Source: Pseudomonas kitaguniensis
GTDB lineage: Bacteria > Pseudomonadota > Gammaproteobacteria > Pseudomonadales > Pseudomonadaceae
Direction of reading: 5' to 3'
Length of the DNA stretch: 64,000 bases
Assembly (NCBI RefSeq): GCF_009296165.1
Contig: NZ_VUAZ01000015.1
Location: 1-64,000, forward strand
This document shows, in pieces, positions 17,494 to 26,844 of this stretch. The notes under the pieces were generated by a model. That model was not told where the DNA came from. It saw only the letters and a program-made list of their open reading frames with translations, and did not search any database. The number at the start of each line of letters is the position of its first letter. Positions within the stretch are counted from its first letter, which is position 1. The position numbers and the translations under genes were made by a program.

Positions 17494-17581
17494 CTATTCT
17501 AGTGCAATTCTATGTCAGCTCTATGATTGCTCTATGAAGATTCAATGAGAATTGTATATCTATTCTAGGTTAATTCTATGT
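17494..17581. repeat. Two 22-bp direct repeats upstream of the RHH-like gene
   Basis: CTATTCTAG-N3-AATTCTATGT occurs at 17494-17515 and again at 17560-17581, exactly 66 bp apart. CTCTATGATTG and CTCTATGAAGA lie between them. The spacing (about six helical turns) and the AT-rich setting suggest operator sites or iterons. Confidence 0.6.
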
Positions 17582-18181
17582 TTTAAATAATCGTAAAAAA
17601 CTTCGTATTTATTGGAGTCTAGAAGGGTTTTTAAAGGGTTAGTCGGTAAGCGGATGATGCATTTACCGTATGATTTTATCAATTTCAATAAGGATCTTTT
17701 TTTGGAGCTGCCACAAGGGCGCTGGCGGATGGTTGAAACAGAGGTTGTGTCGAGTACCGATGAGGTCAGTCGGAGCCTGCGGAGGCGTTGATGGTGGTGC
17801 TCTCATTGCCAATGAGTTAGTGATGTCGACTGCACCTATGAGCGGTCATGGGAGAGGAGATAGGGTTTGCCTCTATTAGCCCGTCGCGGCTTATCCAGGC
17901 AAAGGACATGGTCGAGGGAAGGGCTGATCGCGGCAGGGGCCATTCGTCGTCATGGCGATTGAGCGGCTAAGGTATTTGCGGAGCGACTGACATCGGAATG
18001 GATGGGTAGCCATTGAAATCCTCACTAAAATCGACTCGCACTTGCAGGTAGGTTTTGCCTTGGCGGATTCAAGACAGTTGAAGCATCAGGAAATGCTAGG
18101 GCGATTTACGCTGCGAGGGAAGTAACCAGTTTTTTCATACCGGCCCCGCCAATTCTCTGAACCAATCAGAGGGCTGCGGCC
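17582..18181. other. Intergenic, 600 bp
   Basis: AT-rich up to about 17700, then of average composition. Short ORFs such as 17670-17879 have no family features or good ribosome sites. It probably contains the promoter of alpA. Nothing else is supported. Confidence 0.45.
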
Positions 18182-18379
18182 ATGAAGAAATTGCTCCGTA
18201 AGAAAGACGTGCTGGCGGCTACAGGCTTTAAGAACTCGACGCTGTACAAATACATCTCCGAGGGCAGATTCCCGAAACCTGTGTCATTAGGGGAGCGTGC
18301 GGTCGCGTGGGTAGAAAGTGAGGTCGAGGCTTGGATCGAAGCGCGGATCAGTGCGCGTGATTTGGCTGAAGAGATGTAG
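18182..18379 (+). CDS. alpA: AlpA-family DNA-binding regulator
   Basis: The 65-residue protein is a MerR-like winged helix-turn-helix of the AlpA type: LLRKKDVLAATGFKNSTLYK, then EGRFPKPVSLGERAVAWVES and EVEAWIEARI. Proteins of this family sit near the ends of P4-like and other integrative elements and activate excision (integrase) genes. A strong terminator follows at 18425. Confidence 0.9.
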   Translation: MKKLLRKKDVLAATGFKNSTLYKYISEGRFPKPVSLGERAVAWVESEVEAWIEARISARDLAEEM

Positions 18380-18424
18380 GCCGGCAACCACGGTAACGGG
18401 TTTGAGTCACGATTTTTCATGATG

Positions 18425-18459
18425 CGCCATGACTGGCTCACTGCCGGTCATGGCGTTTA
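18425..18459 (+). terminator. Terminator after alpA
   Basis: A 13-bp stem, CGCCATGACTGGC (18425-18437) with GCCGGTCATGGCG (18443-18455), has a 5-base loop and is followed by TTTAT. Confidence 0.75.
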
Positions 18460-18750
18460 TGCGGCCTGGGGTGGGTGTGCTCTCGGCTAACTCCCTCAGA
18501 AGGCGGTTGGGTAAATTTCTCGGAAGGCTTGGGAGCTTTGATCCTTATTGCCCTATCTGGTCGGGAGCGTTCACTTGAGTCGGAGCTGCATCTATTTATA
18601 TAGCTAATAGCTCCTAGTTAGATATTCACTACCAATCTACTAGCCATGAGATAGTCATCACGACATATGGATAATTTACCTACAGTCCAGTCATTGGAGG
18701 TTATCAAGGCGGGAGGTCACTGGTTATAAATTGCACAGTCGGTATCTGGT
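18460..18750. other. AT-rich intergenic stretch
   Basis: No ORF of note. The part from 18590 to 18670 is AT-rich, with short palindromes such as AGCTAATAGCT, and probably holds the promoter of the next gene or an origin-like element. Confidence 0.4.
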
Positions 18751-19734
18751 ATGAAAACGACTACCAGGTCCACAATCATGAGCAACTGCAACCCCTACAC
18801 CAGCCTCCCCCAATCCGATGTCTCGATTCAGATCGAGCGACTCGTCAAGGCTATCGAGCAGTGCGACACCCCTGCATTCCGGTTGCCAGGCTTACGCTCA
18901 GCTCATGAGCCGCCAGAGCGGACAAGGCTCTCCCGGTACTTCGATCGCATCCAGCAGATGGTTGATTTATTCGATGATCGTTGCCAATACCGTTACAGCG
19001 AACACCTGCAAGCGTTCTGGGACGCCTGCCAGGACATTGGGCTGGAGCGGAGCTGTACAGGGCCTGTTTGCTTAAACGATAGCGCTACAGCCTACCTGGA
19101 CCATTACAGCAGTATGAACGTGCTAGTTAACCGGATCCGTCAATTGACTGGTGAGCTGCGGTATGGCCGCCAGAAGGGGGATCGTCGCTATCTGGCTCAG
19201 CAGCAGGCGGAGCGTGTGTGTGACTACTCGGATGCTATGGTTGATCGCTACTCGCGGACCCTAATCATTCGGGTCAATCTGTATTACCGCCAGACGGTTC
19301 AGACTAAGCAGCGTGTCGAGCAAGTATTCGACGATCTAGACCGGTTGCTCGCTGAGCGTGAGCGTAACCCGATTTTCGACTATCTCATTGGCTATATCTG
19401 CGCAGTAGAGCAGGGGGAGGATCGCGGCTACCACATCCATGCGGCTTTCTTCTTCAACGGTAACGAGGTATGGGCTGACGTCTACAAGGCCCAGCAGATT
19501 GGTGAGTTGTGGGAGCGCATTACTAGAGGGCAGGGCTACTTCCACAGCTGCAACCACGACAAGGAAAAGTACAAAGACGACGACAGGCTGGGTATAGGCA
19601 TGATTCTTCGAAGCGACCGGAAGATACGCAGTCATGTCCACTATGCGATGCGCTACCTGGTCAAAGACGATCAGCAGCTCCGGTTGAAGCCCTTTGGGGC
19701 TCGATGTCTGCGGATAGGGCAGATTAGCAGATAG
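18751..19734 (+). CDS. YagK/YfjJ (inovirus Gp2-type) domain protein
   Basis: The 327-residue protein has a C-terminal YagK/YfjJ domain, seen in GYICAVEQGEDRGYHIHAAF, then FFNGNEVW, GELWERITRGQGYFHSCN and HYAMRYLVKDDQ. The H-I-H motif is like the metal-binding pair of rolling-circle (HUH-like) replication proteins. Such genes are typical of P4-like integrative elements and may start replication of the excised circle. Start is uncertain: ATG 18751 or ATG 18778 (AGG upstream). An unrelated 445-bp gap follows before BREX. Confidence 0.8.
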   Translation: MKTTTRSTIMSNCNPYTSLPQSDVSIQIERLVKAIEQCDTPAFRLPGLRSAHEPPERTRLSRYFDRIQQMVDLFDDRCQYRYSEHLQAFWDACQDIGLERSCTGPVCLNDSATAYLDHYSSMNVLVNRIRQLTGELRYGRQKGDRRYLAQQQAERVCDYSDAMVDRYSRTLIIRVNLYYRQTVQTKQRVEQVFDDLDRLLAERERNPIFDYLIGYICAVEQGEDRGYHIHAAFFFNGNEVWADVYKAQQIGELWERITRGQGYFHSCNHDKEKYKDDDRLGIGMILRSDRKIRSHVHYAMRYLVKDDQQLRLKPFGARCLRIGQISR

Positions 19735-20179
19735 CTCGTCAGCGACAGCGTCAGGGTTATGTGTGGGCGGCAGAATGGAACTTGACGCGCCGCGACAAGG
19801 TAAGTTGTTTGCTGACTGCCTCAAGTGTGGAAGCCGGAATTTCAGCCAACGGCGTGCAGGAGTTATGGGTCTAACGCTGGGCGACGCGATCCTCCATCGG
19901 CTGTTCATAACGCTTATCGGATCGAACTGAGGGGTGAAACGATGCGCAGACGCGTGACGAAATTAACGACGACAGGGACTTCAGTTTAACAATGCAAAAC
20001 TGCGTTGCTGCACTCCGACTTTCTGGCCGTATGAGCGTGGAGTGGATGGCGGGATGTTGGCGAGCTTGGTGGCCGGATAGCGTGGAATGCGCAATTGAAT
20101 CCTGAAAATCAGCTTTAACCTTATTTAAACGGACAAAAACAGCTAATATCAGCACGTTTTTTTATCGGCAGATTTAGCT
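19735..20179. other. Intergenic before BREX, 445 bp
   Basis: No convincing gene. Near the right end, 20129-20137 reads ACGGACAAA (TTTGTCCGT on the other strand), a half-site that resembles the palindrome at 47490. The BREX promoter should lie between here and 20180. Confidence 0.45.
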
Positions 20180-20383
20180 ATGACTGATCGTTGGTACAGC
20201 GTTGATGAAATTGCCGAACACCTCGGCGTCAGCAAGGATACCGTTTATGCCTGGATCGCCAAACGCAGCATGCCAGCCCACAAGGTCGGTCGGTTGTGGA
20301 AATTCCAGAAGGTGGAGGTAGATACCTGGGTCAAAGCAGGCGGAGCCAGTGACGAATCGCAACAGGCGCAAAGCGATGGCTGA
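20180..20383 (+). CDS. Helix-turn-helix (excisionase-type) protein at head of BREX
   Basis: The 67-residue protein has a MerR/excisionase-type helix-turn-helix (WYSVDEIAEHLGVSKDTVYA, then WIAKRSMPAHKVGRLWKF). It is the first gene of the BREX operon and its end overlaps brxA, so they are co-transcribed. It probably regulates the operon. The C-terminal tail is glutamine- and serine-rich. Confidence 0.8.
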   Translation: MTDRWYSVDEIAEHLGVSKDTVYAWIAKRSMPAHKVGRLWKFQKVEVDTWVKAGGASDESQQAQSDG

Positions 20384-20987
20384 GCGTTATCGTCTTTCTT
20401 TCACCACGGGTGGGCTATTTTTGCAGGAGGCACCGCTGGTTGTGGAGCGCTATCTAACGCTGCGTGATTGGAAGAATACGCGGGAGCAGGTGCGTGGTGA
20501 AAACCTGTTGCAAGTTCGTACATTATCTGCGGCGACACGTATCAGTAAGGAATTGATCGCGCGTCTGGAGCTGTTGAGTCCAGAGGAACTGGAGTTCTTG
20601 GTGGATGGCAGCATGCGCGAACAAGGCTACCTCCTGTGGGCTGCAACATGCCGGCGCTATGCATTTATCCGCGATTTCGCACGCGAAGTTCTGCGCGAGC
20701 ATTACCTGCTTATGCGCCTACAACTCACGACAAGCGATTACGATGCCTTCTGCAATGCCAAAGCTTTGTGGCATGCCGAGCTGGATGAATTGGCTGCGTC
20801 CACGCAAAGCAAATTACGGCAAAATCTGTTTCGCATGTTACGAGATGCCAGCTTGATCAGCGCACAGCAGCAGATTCAGCCTGTGTTGATAACTCCAGTG
20901 CTGGCCCATTTACTGGCCCGCCACGGTGAAGAGCAATTGATGATATTTCCGGCAACTGACCATGAAATTAAAAGGTGGCTGCAATGA
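20376..20987 (+). CDS. brxA: BREX protein BrxA
   Basis: The 203-residue protein matches the BrxA family (formerly DUF1819): it starts MAERYRLSFTTGGLFLQE, continues VVERYL and ends ITPVLAHLL. BrxA binds DNA and is a small core subunit of type I BREX phage-exclusion systems. ATG 20376 lies inside the end of the HTH gene. GTG 20349, with GGAG before it, is an alternative start that adds nine residues. The stop overlaps the brxB start. Confidence 0.92.
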   Translation: MAERYRLSFTTGGLFLQEAPLVVERYLTLRDWKNTREQVRGENLLQVRTLSAATRISKELIARLELLSPEELEFLVDGSMREQGYLLWAATCRRYAFIRDFAREVLREHYLLMRLQLTTSDYDAFCNAKALWHAELDELAASTQSKLRQNLFRMLRDASLISAQQQIQPVLITPVLAHLLARHGEEQLMIFPATDHEIKRWLQ

Positions 20988-21640
20988 GTCAGAAAATCAG
21001 TCAGCAGCCGCTGGCGGCTCGTTTTGAGCACCTAGTGAATGTCATGAGTGGACGGCGCTTTCTGGAAATGAAGGGGCTGAATAACGATCTGCCGTTCTAT
21101 ATCTGCGAATTCAAGGCGGCAGAGGCCTTTGAGATACAACGCATGCAGCGGCAATTGGTCAATACGCTTGCTGGCTTGCGTGTCGATTGCATACACGGGC
21201 GTGGCGTGAAGGTGTTGGAAATCAGCCTCTATGACCTGACCATCGATCTTTTAAAAGCTCGTGAAGGCGGTGACGAAGGGGTCAGTTTGTGGGAGCAGAT
21301 CCGGGCAGTTGAATCTGATTTAGACAAAGATAGCCTATTAGAGCTTTTGCAGGGTGTTTTGGATGTCAAGGAACATCTGATCCCGGCTATTGGTGAGCGG
21401 ATTACCCGGGAGGATTACGACGTTTTGTTTCTCTCCGGCATCGGAGAAGTTTTTCCCTATATCCGCTCGCACAACGTACTCAATAACTTGCAAAGCACGG
21501 CCAAGAACAAACCTACGGTGATGTTCTTCCCCGGTGAGTATCGGCATTCGCTGGAACAGGGCGCGTCACTGGAGTTGTTCGGTTTGCTACACGACGACAA
21601 ATATTACCGCGCATTCAATATTTTCGAGTCTCAGGTGTAA
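20984..21640 (+). CDS. brxB: BREX protein BrxB
   Basis: The 218-residue protein is of the BrxB family (formerly DUF1788): LPFYICEFKAAE, LDVKEHLIPAIGERITREDY (in part), YDVLFLSGIGEVFPYIRSHN and VMFFPGEY. It is a core BREX component of unknown biochemical role. ATG 20984 overlaps the TGA of brxA and has AGGTGG six bases upstream. The GTG at 20975 is a less likely start. Confidence 0.93.
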   Translation: MSQKISQQPLAARFEHLVNVMSGRRFLEMKGLNNDLPFYICEFKAAEAFEIQRMQRQLVNTLAGLRVDCIHGRGVKVLEISLYDLTIDLLKAREGGDEGVSLWEQIRAVESDLDKDSLLELLQGVLDVKEHLIPAIGERITREDYDVLFLSGIGEVFPYIRSHNVLNNLQSTAKNKPTVMFFPGEYRHSLEQGASLELFGLLHDDKYYRAFNIFESQV

Positions 21641-21651
21641 GGAAGCAGTCA

Positions 21652-24600
21652 ATGGAACTCAATGGTATTTTCAAAAACTCCGTCGGCCGTCCGATTGAAG
21701 GCGTCATTAAAGCTGACGACGAGACCAGCCTGTACAACGAGCTGAGCGAATACGTACTCACTGACGAAGTTGCCAAGCGGCTTGAGCATTTCCTGGATGC
21801 CTACACTGATTACCATCATGCCAACGGCGTCTGGGTGTCTGGTTTCTTCGGCTCGGGTAAGTCGCACCTGCTTAAAATGCTTGCCTTATTGCTGGAAAAC
21901 CGCCGAGTTGATGGTAGTACTGCACTGGATATTTTTCTGCCCAAGATCAAGGGTGACGATGAGTTGCTGCGCGCTCAGCTCAAGAAAGCTGTAGCCATCC
22001 CGTCGAAAAGTATCCTCTTCAACATCGACCAGAAAGCCGACATCATCAGTAAGACTCAGATCGACGCCTTGCTTTCGGTGTTTGTCAAAGTGTTTAACGA
22101 AACGTGCGGTTACTACGGTAAACAGGGGTATATCGCCCAGTTTGAGCGCGATCTAGACAGTCGCGAAATGTTCCACCCGTTCAAGGGTGCCTACCAGAGC
22201 ATCGCTAACAAGTCCTGGGAGCGTGGTCGCGAACAGGCGCTGCTGGAGGCAGGTAACATCGCTAAAGCCTACGCTCAGATCACTGGCGAAGACCTGGCAC
22301 TATCCAAGGGTATCCTCGACAAATACCGTGCCCAGCACAGTGTCTCCATTGAAGACTTCGGCAACCAAGTCAAGGAATGGCTGGATAAACAACCAATCAA
22401 CTTTCGTTTGAACTTCTTTGTCGATGAAGTCGGCCAGTACATCGCCGATAACACGAAGCTCATGACCAACCTGCAGACCGTGGCGGAAAGTCTGGCCACC
22501 AAGTGCCAGGGTAGGGCGTGGATTATAGTCACCGCACAGGAGGATATGGACTCCGTGATGGGGGACATGAGCAAGCAGCAAAGCAACGACTTTTCTCGGG
22601 TCCAGGCGCGTTTTGCCAACCGCCTCAAGCTAACCAGTGCCGACGTGGCTGAGGTGATCCAGAAGCGCTTGCTTACCAAGAACGATACCGGTGCGGAGTT
22701 GCTGAAAACCGTCTACGAACAACAGTTCAACAACTTCAAAACCCTCTTCGAGTTTGCCGACGGCGGCCAGCACTATCAGAACTTCCGCGATCTGGAGCAC
22801 TTCACCTACTGCTATCCATTCGTGCCGTACCAGTTCCCGCTGTTCCAGTCGACTATTCGTGGAATATCCATGCACAACGGCTTTGAGGGCAAGGCTAACT
22901 CGGTGGGCGAGCGCTCCATGCTCGGTGTATTCCGCGAAGTAGCCATGGCTATCGACAACGAACCAGTGGGCCAGCTGGCGACCTTCGATCGAATGTTCGA
23001 AGGCATTCGCGGCGCGCTGAAAAGCGCTATTCAAAGCGCCATCAACAATGCCGAGCGGCACCTTGGCGACCCATACGCGGTGCGCGTGCTCAAAGCACTG
23101 TTTTTGGTCAAGTACGTCAAGGAGTTCAAGGCCACTCTGCGCAATCTCAATGTACTGATGCTGGAACGTTTTGGAGAAGATATTCCAGCCCAACGTAAGA
23201 AGCTGGAAGCGGCAGTTAACTTACTGGAGCAGCAAACCTACATTCAGCGCAATGGCGAGATCTACGAGTACCTGACCGACGAGGAGAAGGACATCGAAGA
23301 AGAGATCAAGAATACTGAGATCGAATCTGCCGATGTCATCAAGGAGCTGGAAACCTTACTTTTCGACGGTGTGATCAAACAGCGCAAGGTCCGCTATTTA
23401 AACGGTCAGGACTACGCGTATACGCGCAAAATGGACGACCGCTCACTTAGTCGTGAGTTTGAATTGGCCATCCACATAGTCACTCCACTTAGTGATAATT
23501 TCGATAACCTCTCAGTGCAACGCATGCAAAGCATGGGCCGCGATGAGCTGCGCGTGGTGCTGCCGGCTGATGCCCGGTTCATGCAGGATCTCACCCTGCA
23601 CAAGCGCACTGAAAAATACATCCGGCAGAACAGCAGTACCCAGCAGGAAGCGGTCAAACGCATCATCGATGCCAAGGGCTTTCAGAATACGGAGCGTTTG
23701 GCTGAGCTCCAAGGTCGTGCCAGAGAGTTGCTCGGCAAAGCGCACTTGATTATCAACGCTGCCGATGTAGATGCCAGTAGTAACGACGGTCAAGCCCGTA
23801 TTCTCAAAGGCTTCTACCAACTGATCGAAACTACTTATCCGAACTTGCGTATGCTGCGCGATGTGCCGTTTAACGAGAACGACATCGGCAAATACTTGCG
23901 CCAGGCCCAGGACGGCTTGCTTGGCAACGACGTCACAAGTCTGACCGAGCCTGAGCAGGAGCTGCTGGCTTATATTCAGAGCAACGCCCGCAGCGGTGTG
24001 CGTACTACGGTCAAAACTCTTTTGGAGCGCTTCGAGCGTAAAAATTACGGTTGGTACTATGCAGCTATCCTCTGCAATCTCGCTCTGCTTTGCGCACGCA
24101 GTAAGGTGGAAGTCCGGCAAGACAGCAACCCTCTGGAAGGCGAAAACCTGGAGCGCAGCCTGCGTAATACCAATGCCCACACCACCTTGGTGCTGGAGCC
24201 GCAAATAGAGTTCAGCGCCTCCCAAGTTCGCCATCTCAAAGAGTTTTTTGCTGACTTTTTCGACCGTCCCGCCAGCTGCAACGAAGCCCGTGCTCTGGCG
24301 CGTGAAACCATCGAAGCCATCAAAGAACTGGAGACTGGCTTAGCTGAGCTGCATGGGCAAAAAACCTTGTATGGTTTTCTCACCGTGCTGGATGGAGTGA
24401 TGGCTACTCTCAAGGAAATTGGCAGCAAAAATGCCAGCTGGTTTCTTACCGACCTGTCCCGCGCTTCCGACTCCATGCTCGATACAAAAGAGCAGATTAT
24501 TGAGCCGCTATGTCGTTTCATGGGCAGCCCGCAAAAAGCTATTTACGATCAGGCTCGCCAGCTGGTGCTGGAGCAGGAAGACAATTTCGCATATGTGGGC

Positions 24601-25203
24601 ACGCATGACGTCGACATTGTTCGAGGGGTGCTGACTGACAATCGCCCGTGGCAAGGTAATCGCCTGCAGCAAGCCAAGCCTATACTGGACTCTTTGCAGC
24701 AACGCATTGTCAATCAACTGGAGATTGAAAAAAAATCCGCCGCCAATCGTCTCGACGAACTGTCCCATCGGCTGCAGAGCACTGATGAATACGCGGGCCT
24801 TAGTTCGGAGGATCAGGCAAAACTGGCCAAACCTTTCGCTGGCGCTGTGCTGGCGCTGCAAGGTCAGAAACGGATTGCAATGATCCGCGATCAGTTGCGT
24901 GACTTTGAAGATGAGCGCTATCCGCAGTTGTTGTTGCAACTCGAATGTCTGGCCAAGCCAAAATCGGTCGTCCCTCCTTTCAGCGCTTCAGCTGGGACTG
25001 CCGAGTCGCCTGATGGCGGCAAACCAGCGACTACAACACCTCCAGCATCCCCCGTTGAACCCCGCCTGGTGCCAGCCCGCACGATCAAGGTGGCTTATGC
25101 CAAACCTTGGCTGGCCAACGAGTCTGAACTGGATGATTATCTCCAAAAACTGCGCGAAGCCTGGCTGAAGGAAATTCAGACTGGTAATCGCGTGCAGGTG
25201 TAA
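21652..25203 (+). CDS. brxC: BREX P-loop ATPase BrxC
   Basis: The 1183-residue protein has a normal length for BrxC. Walker A lies at 64-71 (GFFGSGKS) after a typical N-terminal segment (MELNGIFKNSVGRPIEGVIK). A Walker-B-like FFVDEVGQYI follows near 260, with long helical regions in the C-terminal half. BrxC is the large ATPase thought to organise the methylation and exclusion complex. It starts 11 bp after brxB and ends 8 bp before the embedded ATPase gene. Confidence 0.95.
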   Translation: MELNGIFKNSVGRPIEGVIKADDETSLYNELSEYVLTDEVAKRLEHFLDAYTDYHHANGVWVSGFFGSGKSHLLKMLALLLENRRVDGSTALDIFLPKIKGDDELLRAQLKKAVAIPSKSILFNIDQKADIISKTQIDALLSVFVKVFNETCGYYGKQGYIAQFERDLDSREMFHPFKGAYQSIANKSWERGREQALLEAGNIAKAYAQITGEDLALSKGILDKYRAQHSVSIEDFGNQVKEWLDKQPINFRLNFFVDEVGQYIADNTKLMTNLQTVAESLATKCQGRAWIIVTAQEDMDSVMGDMSKQQSNDFSRVQARFANRLKLTSADVAEVIQKRLLTKNDTGAELLKTVYEQQFNNFKTLFEFADGGQHYQNFRDLEHFTYCYPFVPYQFPLFQSTIRGISMHNGFEGKANSVGERSMLGVFREVAMAIDNEPVGQLATFDRMFEGIRGALKSAIQSAINNAERHLGDPYAVRVLKALFLVKYVKEFKATLRNLNVLMLERFGEDIPAQRKKLEAAVNLLEQQTYIQRNGEIYEYLTDEEKDIEEEIKNTEIESADVIKELETLLFDGVIKQRKVRYLNGQDYAYTRKMDDRSLSREFELAIHIVTPLSDNFDNLSVQRMQSMGRDELRVVLPADARFMQDLTLHKRTEKYIRQNSSTQQEAVKRIIDAKGFQNTERLAELQGRARELLGKAHLIINAADVDASSNDGQARILKGFYQLIETTYPNLRMLRDVPFNENDIGKYLRQAQDGLLGNDVTSLTEPEQELLAYIQSNARSGVRTTVKTLLERFERKNYGWYYAAILCNLALLCARSKVEVRQDSNPLEGENLERSLRNTNAHTTLVLEPQIEFSASQVRHLKEFFADFFDRPASCNEARALARETIEAIKELETGLAELHGQKTLYGFLTVLDGVMATLKEIGSKNASWFLTDLSRASDSMLDTKEQIIEPLCRFMGSPQKAIYDQARQLVLEQEDNFAYVGTHDVDIVRGVLTDNRPWQGNRLQQAKPILDSLQQRIVNQLEIEKKSAANRLDELSHRLQSTDEYAGLSSEDQAKLAKPFAGAVLALQGQKRIAMIRDQLRDFEDERYPQLLLQLECLAKPKSVVPPFSASAGTAESPDGGKPATTTPPASPVEPRLVPARTIKVAYAKPWLANESELDDYLQKLREAWLKEIQTGNRVQV

Positions 25204-25211
25204 AGGCTCAT

Positions 25212-26345
25212 ATGCTAGAAAAACTCGAACTAAAGAATTTTGCTAAGTTTGCTGATCTCATCATTCAATTTTCGCCACGCATCAATATCCTCATTGGCGA
25301 AAACGGCACGGGGAAGACTCAGTTGCTTAAGGCCGCCTACGTCGCCCACTCAGCTTTGAGCGATGAGCTGCAAGGTGCAGATCTGGCCAAGCGGCTTTGT
25401 AGAGTCTATCAACCTACAGGCGACAGTCTTGGCAAACTGGTTCGGCATGGCACCCCGGTGGGATCGCACGCCGAAATACACTCTCAATTTGCTGGCGGCC
25501 AACGCTTGCGGGCCAGGTTTACCTCAGCCTCGAAAACCGCATCATTAACCGAGATCATCGCTCAACCCGCTCTGGGCGCCCCGCTTTTCTTGCCCACCAA
25601 GGAGGTGCTATCCCTGTTGCGCGGCATTAAAAGCAAAGATGCTGACCTGAAAACCATAGAGTCTATCTTCGACAGCACCTACTTGGATCTCTGTGGAAAA
25701 CTGATAGTTAAGAAACCACTCAAGACGGGAGACCTCATCGAAAGTGATCCTCGTTTCGGTGCTGTTTACGAAAAACTGGTGAATGCTCTGGAGGGGCGCT
25801 TTAGTCTGACCGACGTCGGTGGGTCGGTGCTGATGTCTTATGATCCGGGCCAGTACCTCGTGCAGCGAGACAAGGATCAGCACAACCTGAATACTCGCGT
25901 GAAGGAGGCATTTATCGCCAATAAGGGCGAAAGCGTGTCGGCAAACATGGCGGCTGAGGGTATCCGAAAACTTGGTATTCTTCAGCTGTTACTGCGAAAT
26001 CGCCAGCTCGACCCGGGTCGAACTGGCACCGTGTTCTGGGACGAACCTGAAACCAATATGAATCCCAAACTGATGAAACTGTTGGTGGAAATAATGCTGG
26101 AGCTGTCACGCAATGGTCAGCAGGTCATTCTGGCAACTCACGATTACGTTCTACTTAAATGGTTTGATCTTCTTGTAAAAAGAGGACAGGGCGATCACAT
26201 TATGTTTCATGCGCTTTCAAATGCAAATGGACAGTTGGTCGTACAGTCTGCAGATGACTACCGGCAATTGAACTGTAATGCCATCGCCAATACCTTCAGT
26301 AACCTCTATGACGAAGAAATCAAGCGCTCACTGGGAGTTGCTTGA
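25212..26345 (+). CDS. AAA/ABC-type ATPase embedded in the BREX operon
   Basis: The 377-residue protein is a RecF/OLD-like ATPase. It starts LEKLELKNFAKFADL and has Walker A GENGTGKT near 31-38, Walker B TVFWDEPETNMNP near 275-287 and the switch ILATHDY near 308. It is not a core BREX protein. It sits between brxC and pglX, the position where accessory defence genes (for example BrxU) are inserted in other BREX loci. Its stop overlaps the start of the next small gene by one base (TGATG), so the two should form one complex. The activity is unknown. The family often powers a partner nuclease or senses phage proteins. Confidence 0.88.
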   Translation: MLEKLELKNFAKFADLIIQFSPRINILIGENGTGKTQLLKAAYVAHSALSDELQGADLAKRLCRVYQPTGDSLGKLVRHGTPVGSHAEIHSQFAGGQRLRARFTSASKTASLTEIIAQPALGAPLFLPTKEVLSLLRGIKSKDADLKTIESIFDSTYLDLCGKLIVKKPLKTGDLIESDPRFGAVYEKLVNALEGRFSLTDVGGSVLMSYDPGQYLVQRDKDQHNLNTRVKEAFIANKGESVSANMAAEGIRKLGILQLLLRNRQLDPGRTGTVFWDEPETNMNPKLMKLLVEIMLELSRNGQQVILATHDYVLLKWFDLLVKRGQGDHIMFHALSNANGQLVVQSADDYRQLNCNAIANTFSNLYDEEIKRSLGVA

Positions 26346-26842
26346 TGACCATTTTATCTGAGGATGACCTGGAGTTTGACTTCAATTTAGCTGTTGAGGC
26401 GATATGCTTCGATAACAACACCTTGCACCAGCAAAGCACGATGAAACGTGTGGATTTCATCGCCGAATTCGCCGACCACTATGTCTTCCTTGAGATTAAG
26501 GATCCTGATAGGCCGGCGGCCGCAAATCCAGACGCATTCACGCAAAAGTTACTAGGCGGGAACTTAATTCCAGATTTGGCTGGAAAGTACAGAGACAGCC
26601 TCTGGTTTCGAACGCTGAGTGGTAAAGCTGACAAACCCATTCAGTACATCGTGTTGCTGTCGATGGCCAGTTTAGAGCCTGCATTGCTTCTGGCAAAACA
26701 GGATGAGCTACAACGCGCATTGCCAATCCGGCATACAGACTGGCCTACGCCATGCGCTCAGGCCTGTGCCATTTTGAATTTAGAACAGTACAAAAAGAAG
26801 TTCGGCGCAGATTCTGTCCGCCGCTTGAGTGCCGGGGAGTAA
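26345..26842 (+). CDS. PD-(D/E)xK-like partner of the embedded ATPase
   Basis: The 165-residue protein contains VDFIAEFADHYVFLEIKD, in which the Asp, the following strand and the E-I-K fit the core of a PD-(D/E)xK nuclease (D-x(n)-E-x-K). A first acidic residue lies in an upstream helix (NLAVEAICFDN). The rest has no recognisable domain. The start at 26345 is coupled to the ATPase stop; a TTG at 26342 is less likely. It is separated by only 2 bp from pglX. The nuclease call is an inference from this motif and from the ATPase-effector arrangement. Confidence 0.7.
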   Translation: MTILSEDDLEFDFNLAVEAICFDNNTLHQQSTMKRVDFIAEFADHYVFLEIKDPDRPAAANPDAFTQKLLGGNLIPDLAGKYRDSLWFRTLSGKADKPIQYIVLLSMASLEPALLLAKQDELQRALPIRHTDWPTPCAQACAILNLEQYKKKFGADSVRRLSAGE

Positions 26843-26844
26843 TT

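Noticed and set aside
22630..23193. Minus-strand frames opposite brxC, pglX and pglZ (also 23512-24234, 27625-28224, 31364-31942)
   Set aside because: They are mirror frames of well-supported BREX genes, without ribosome sites or recognisable domains.
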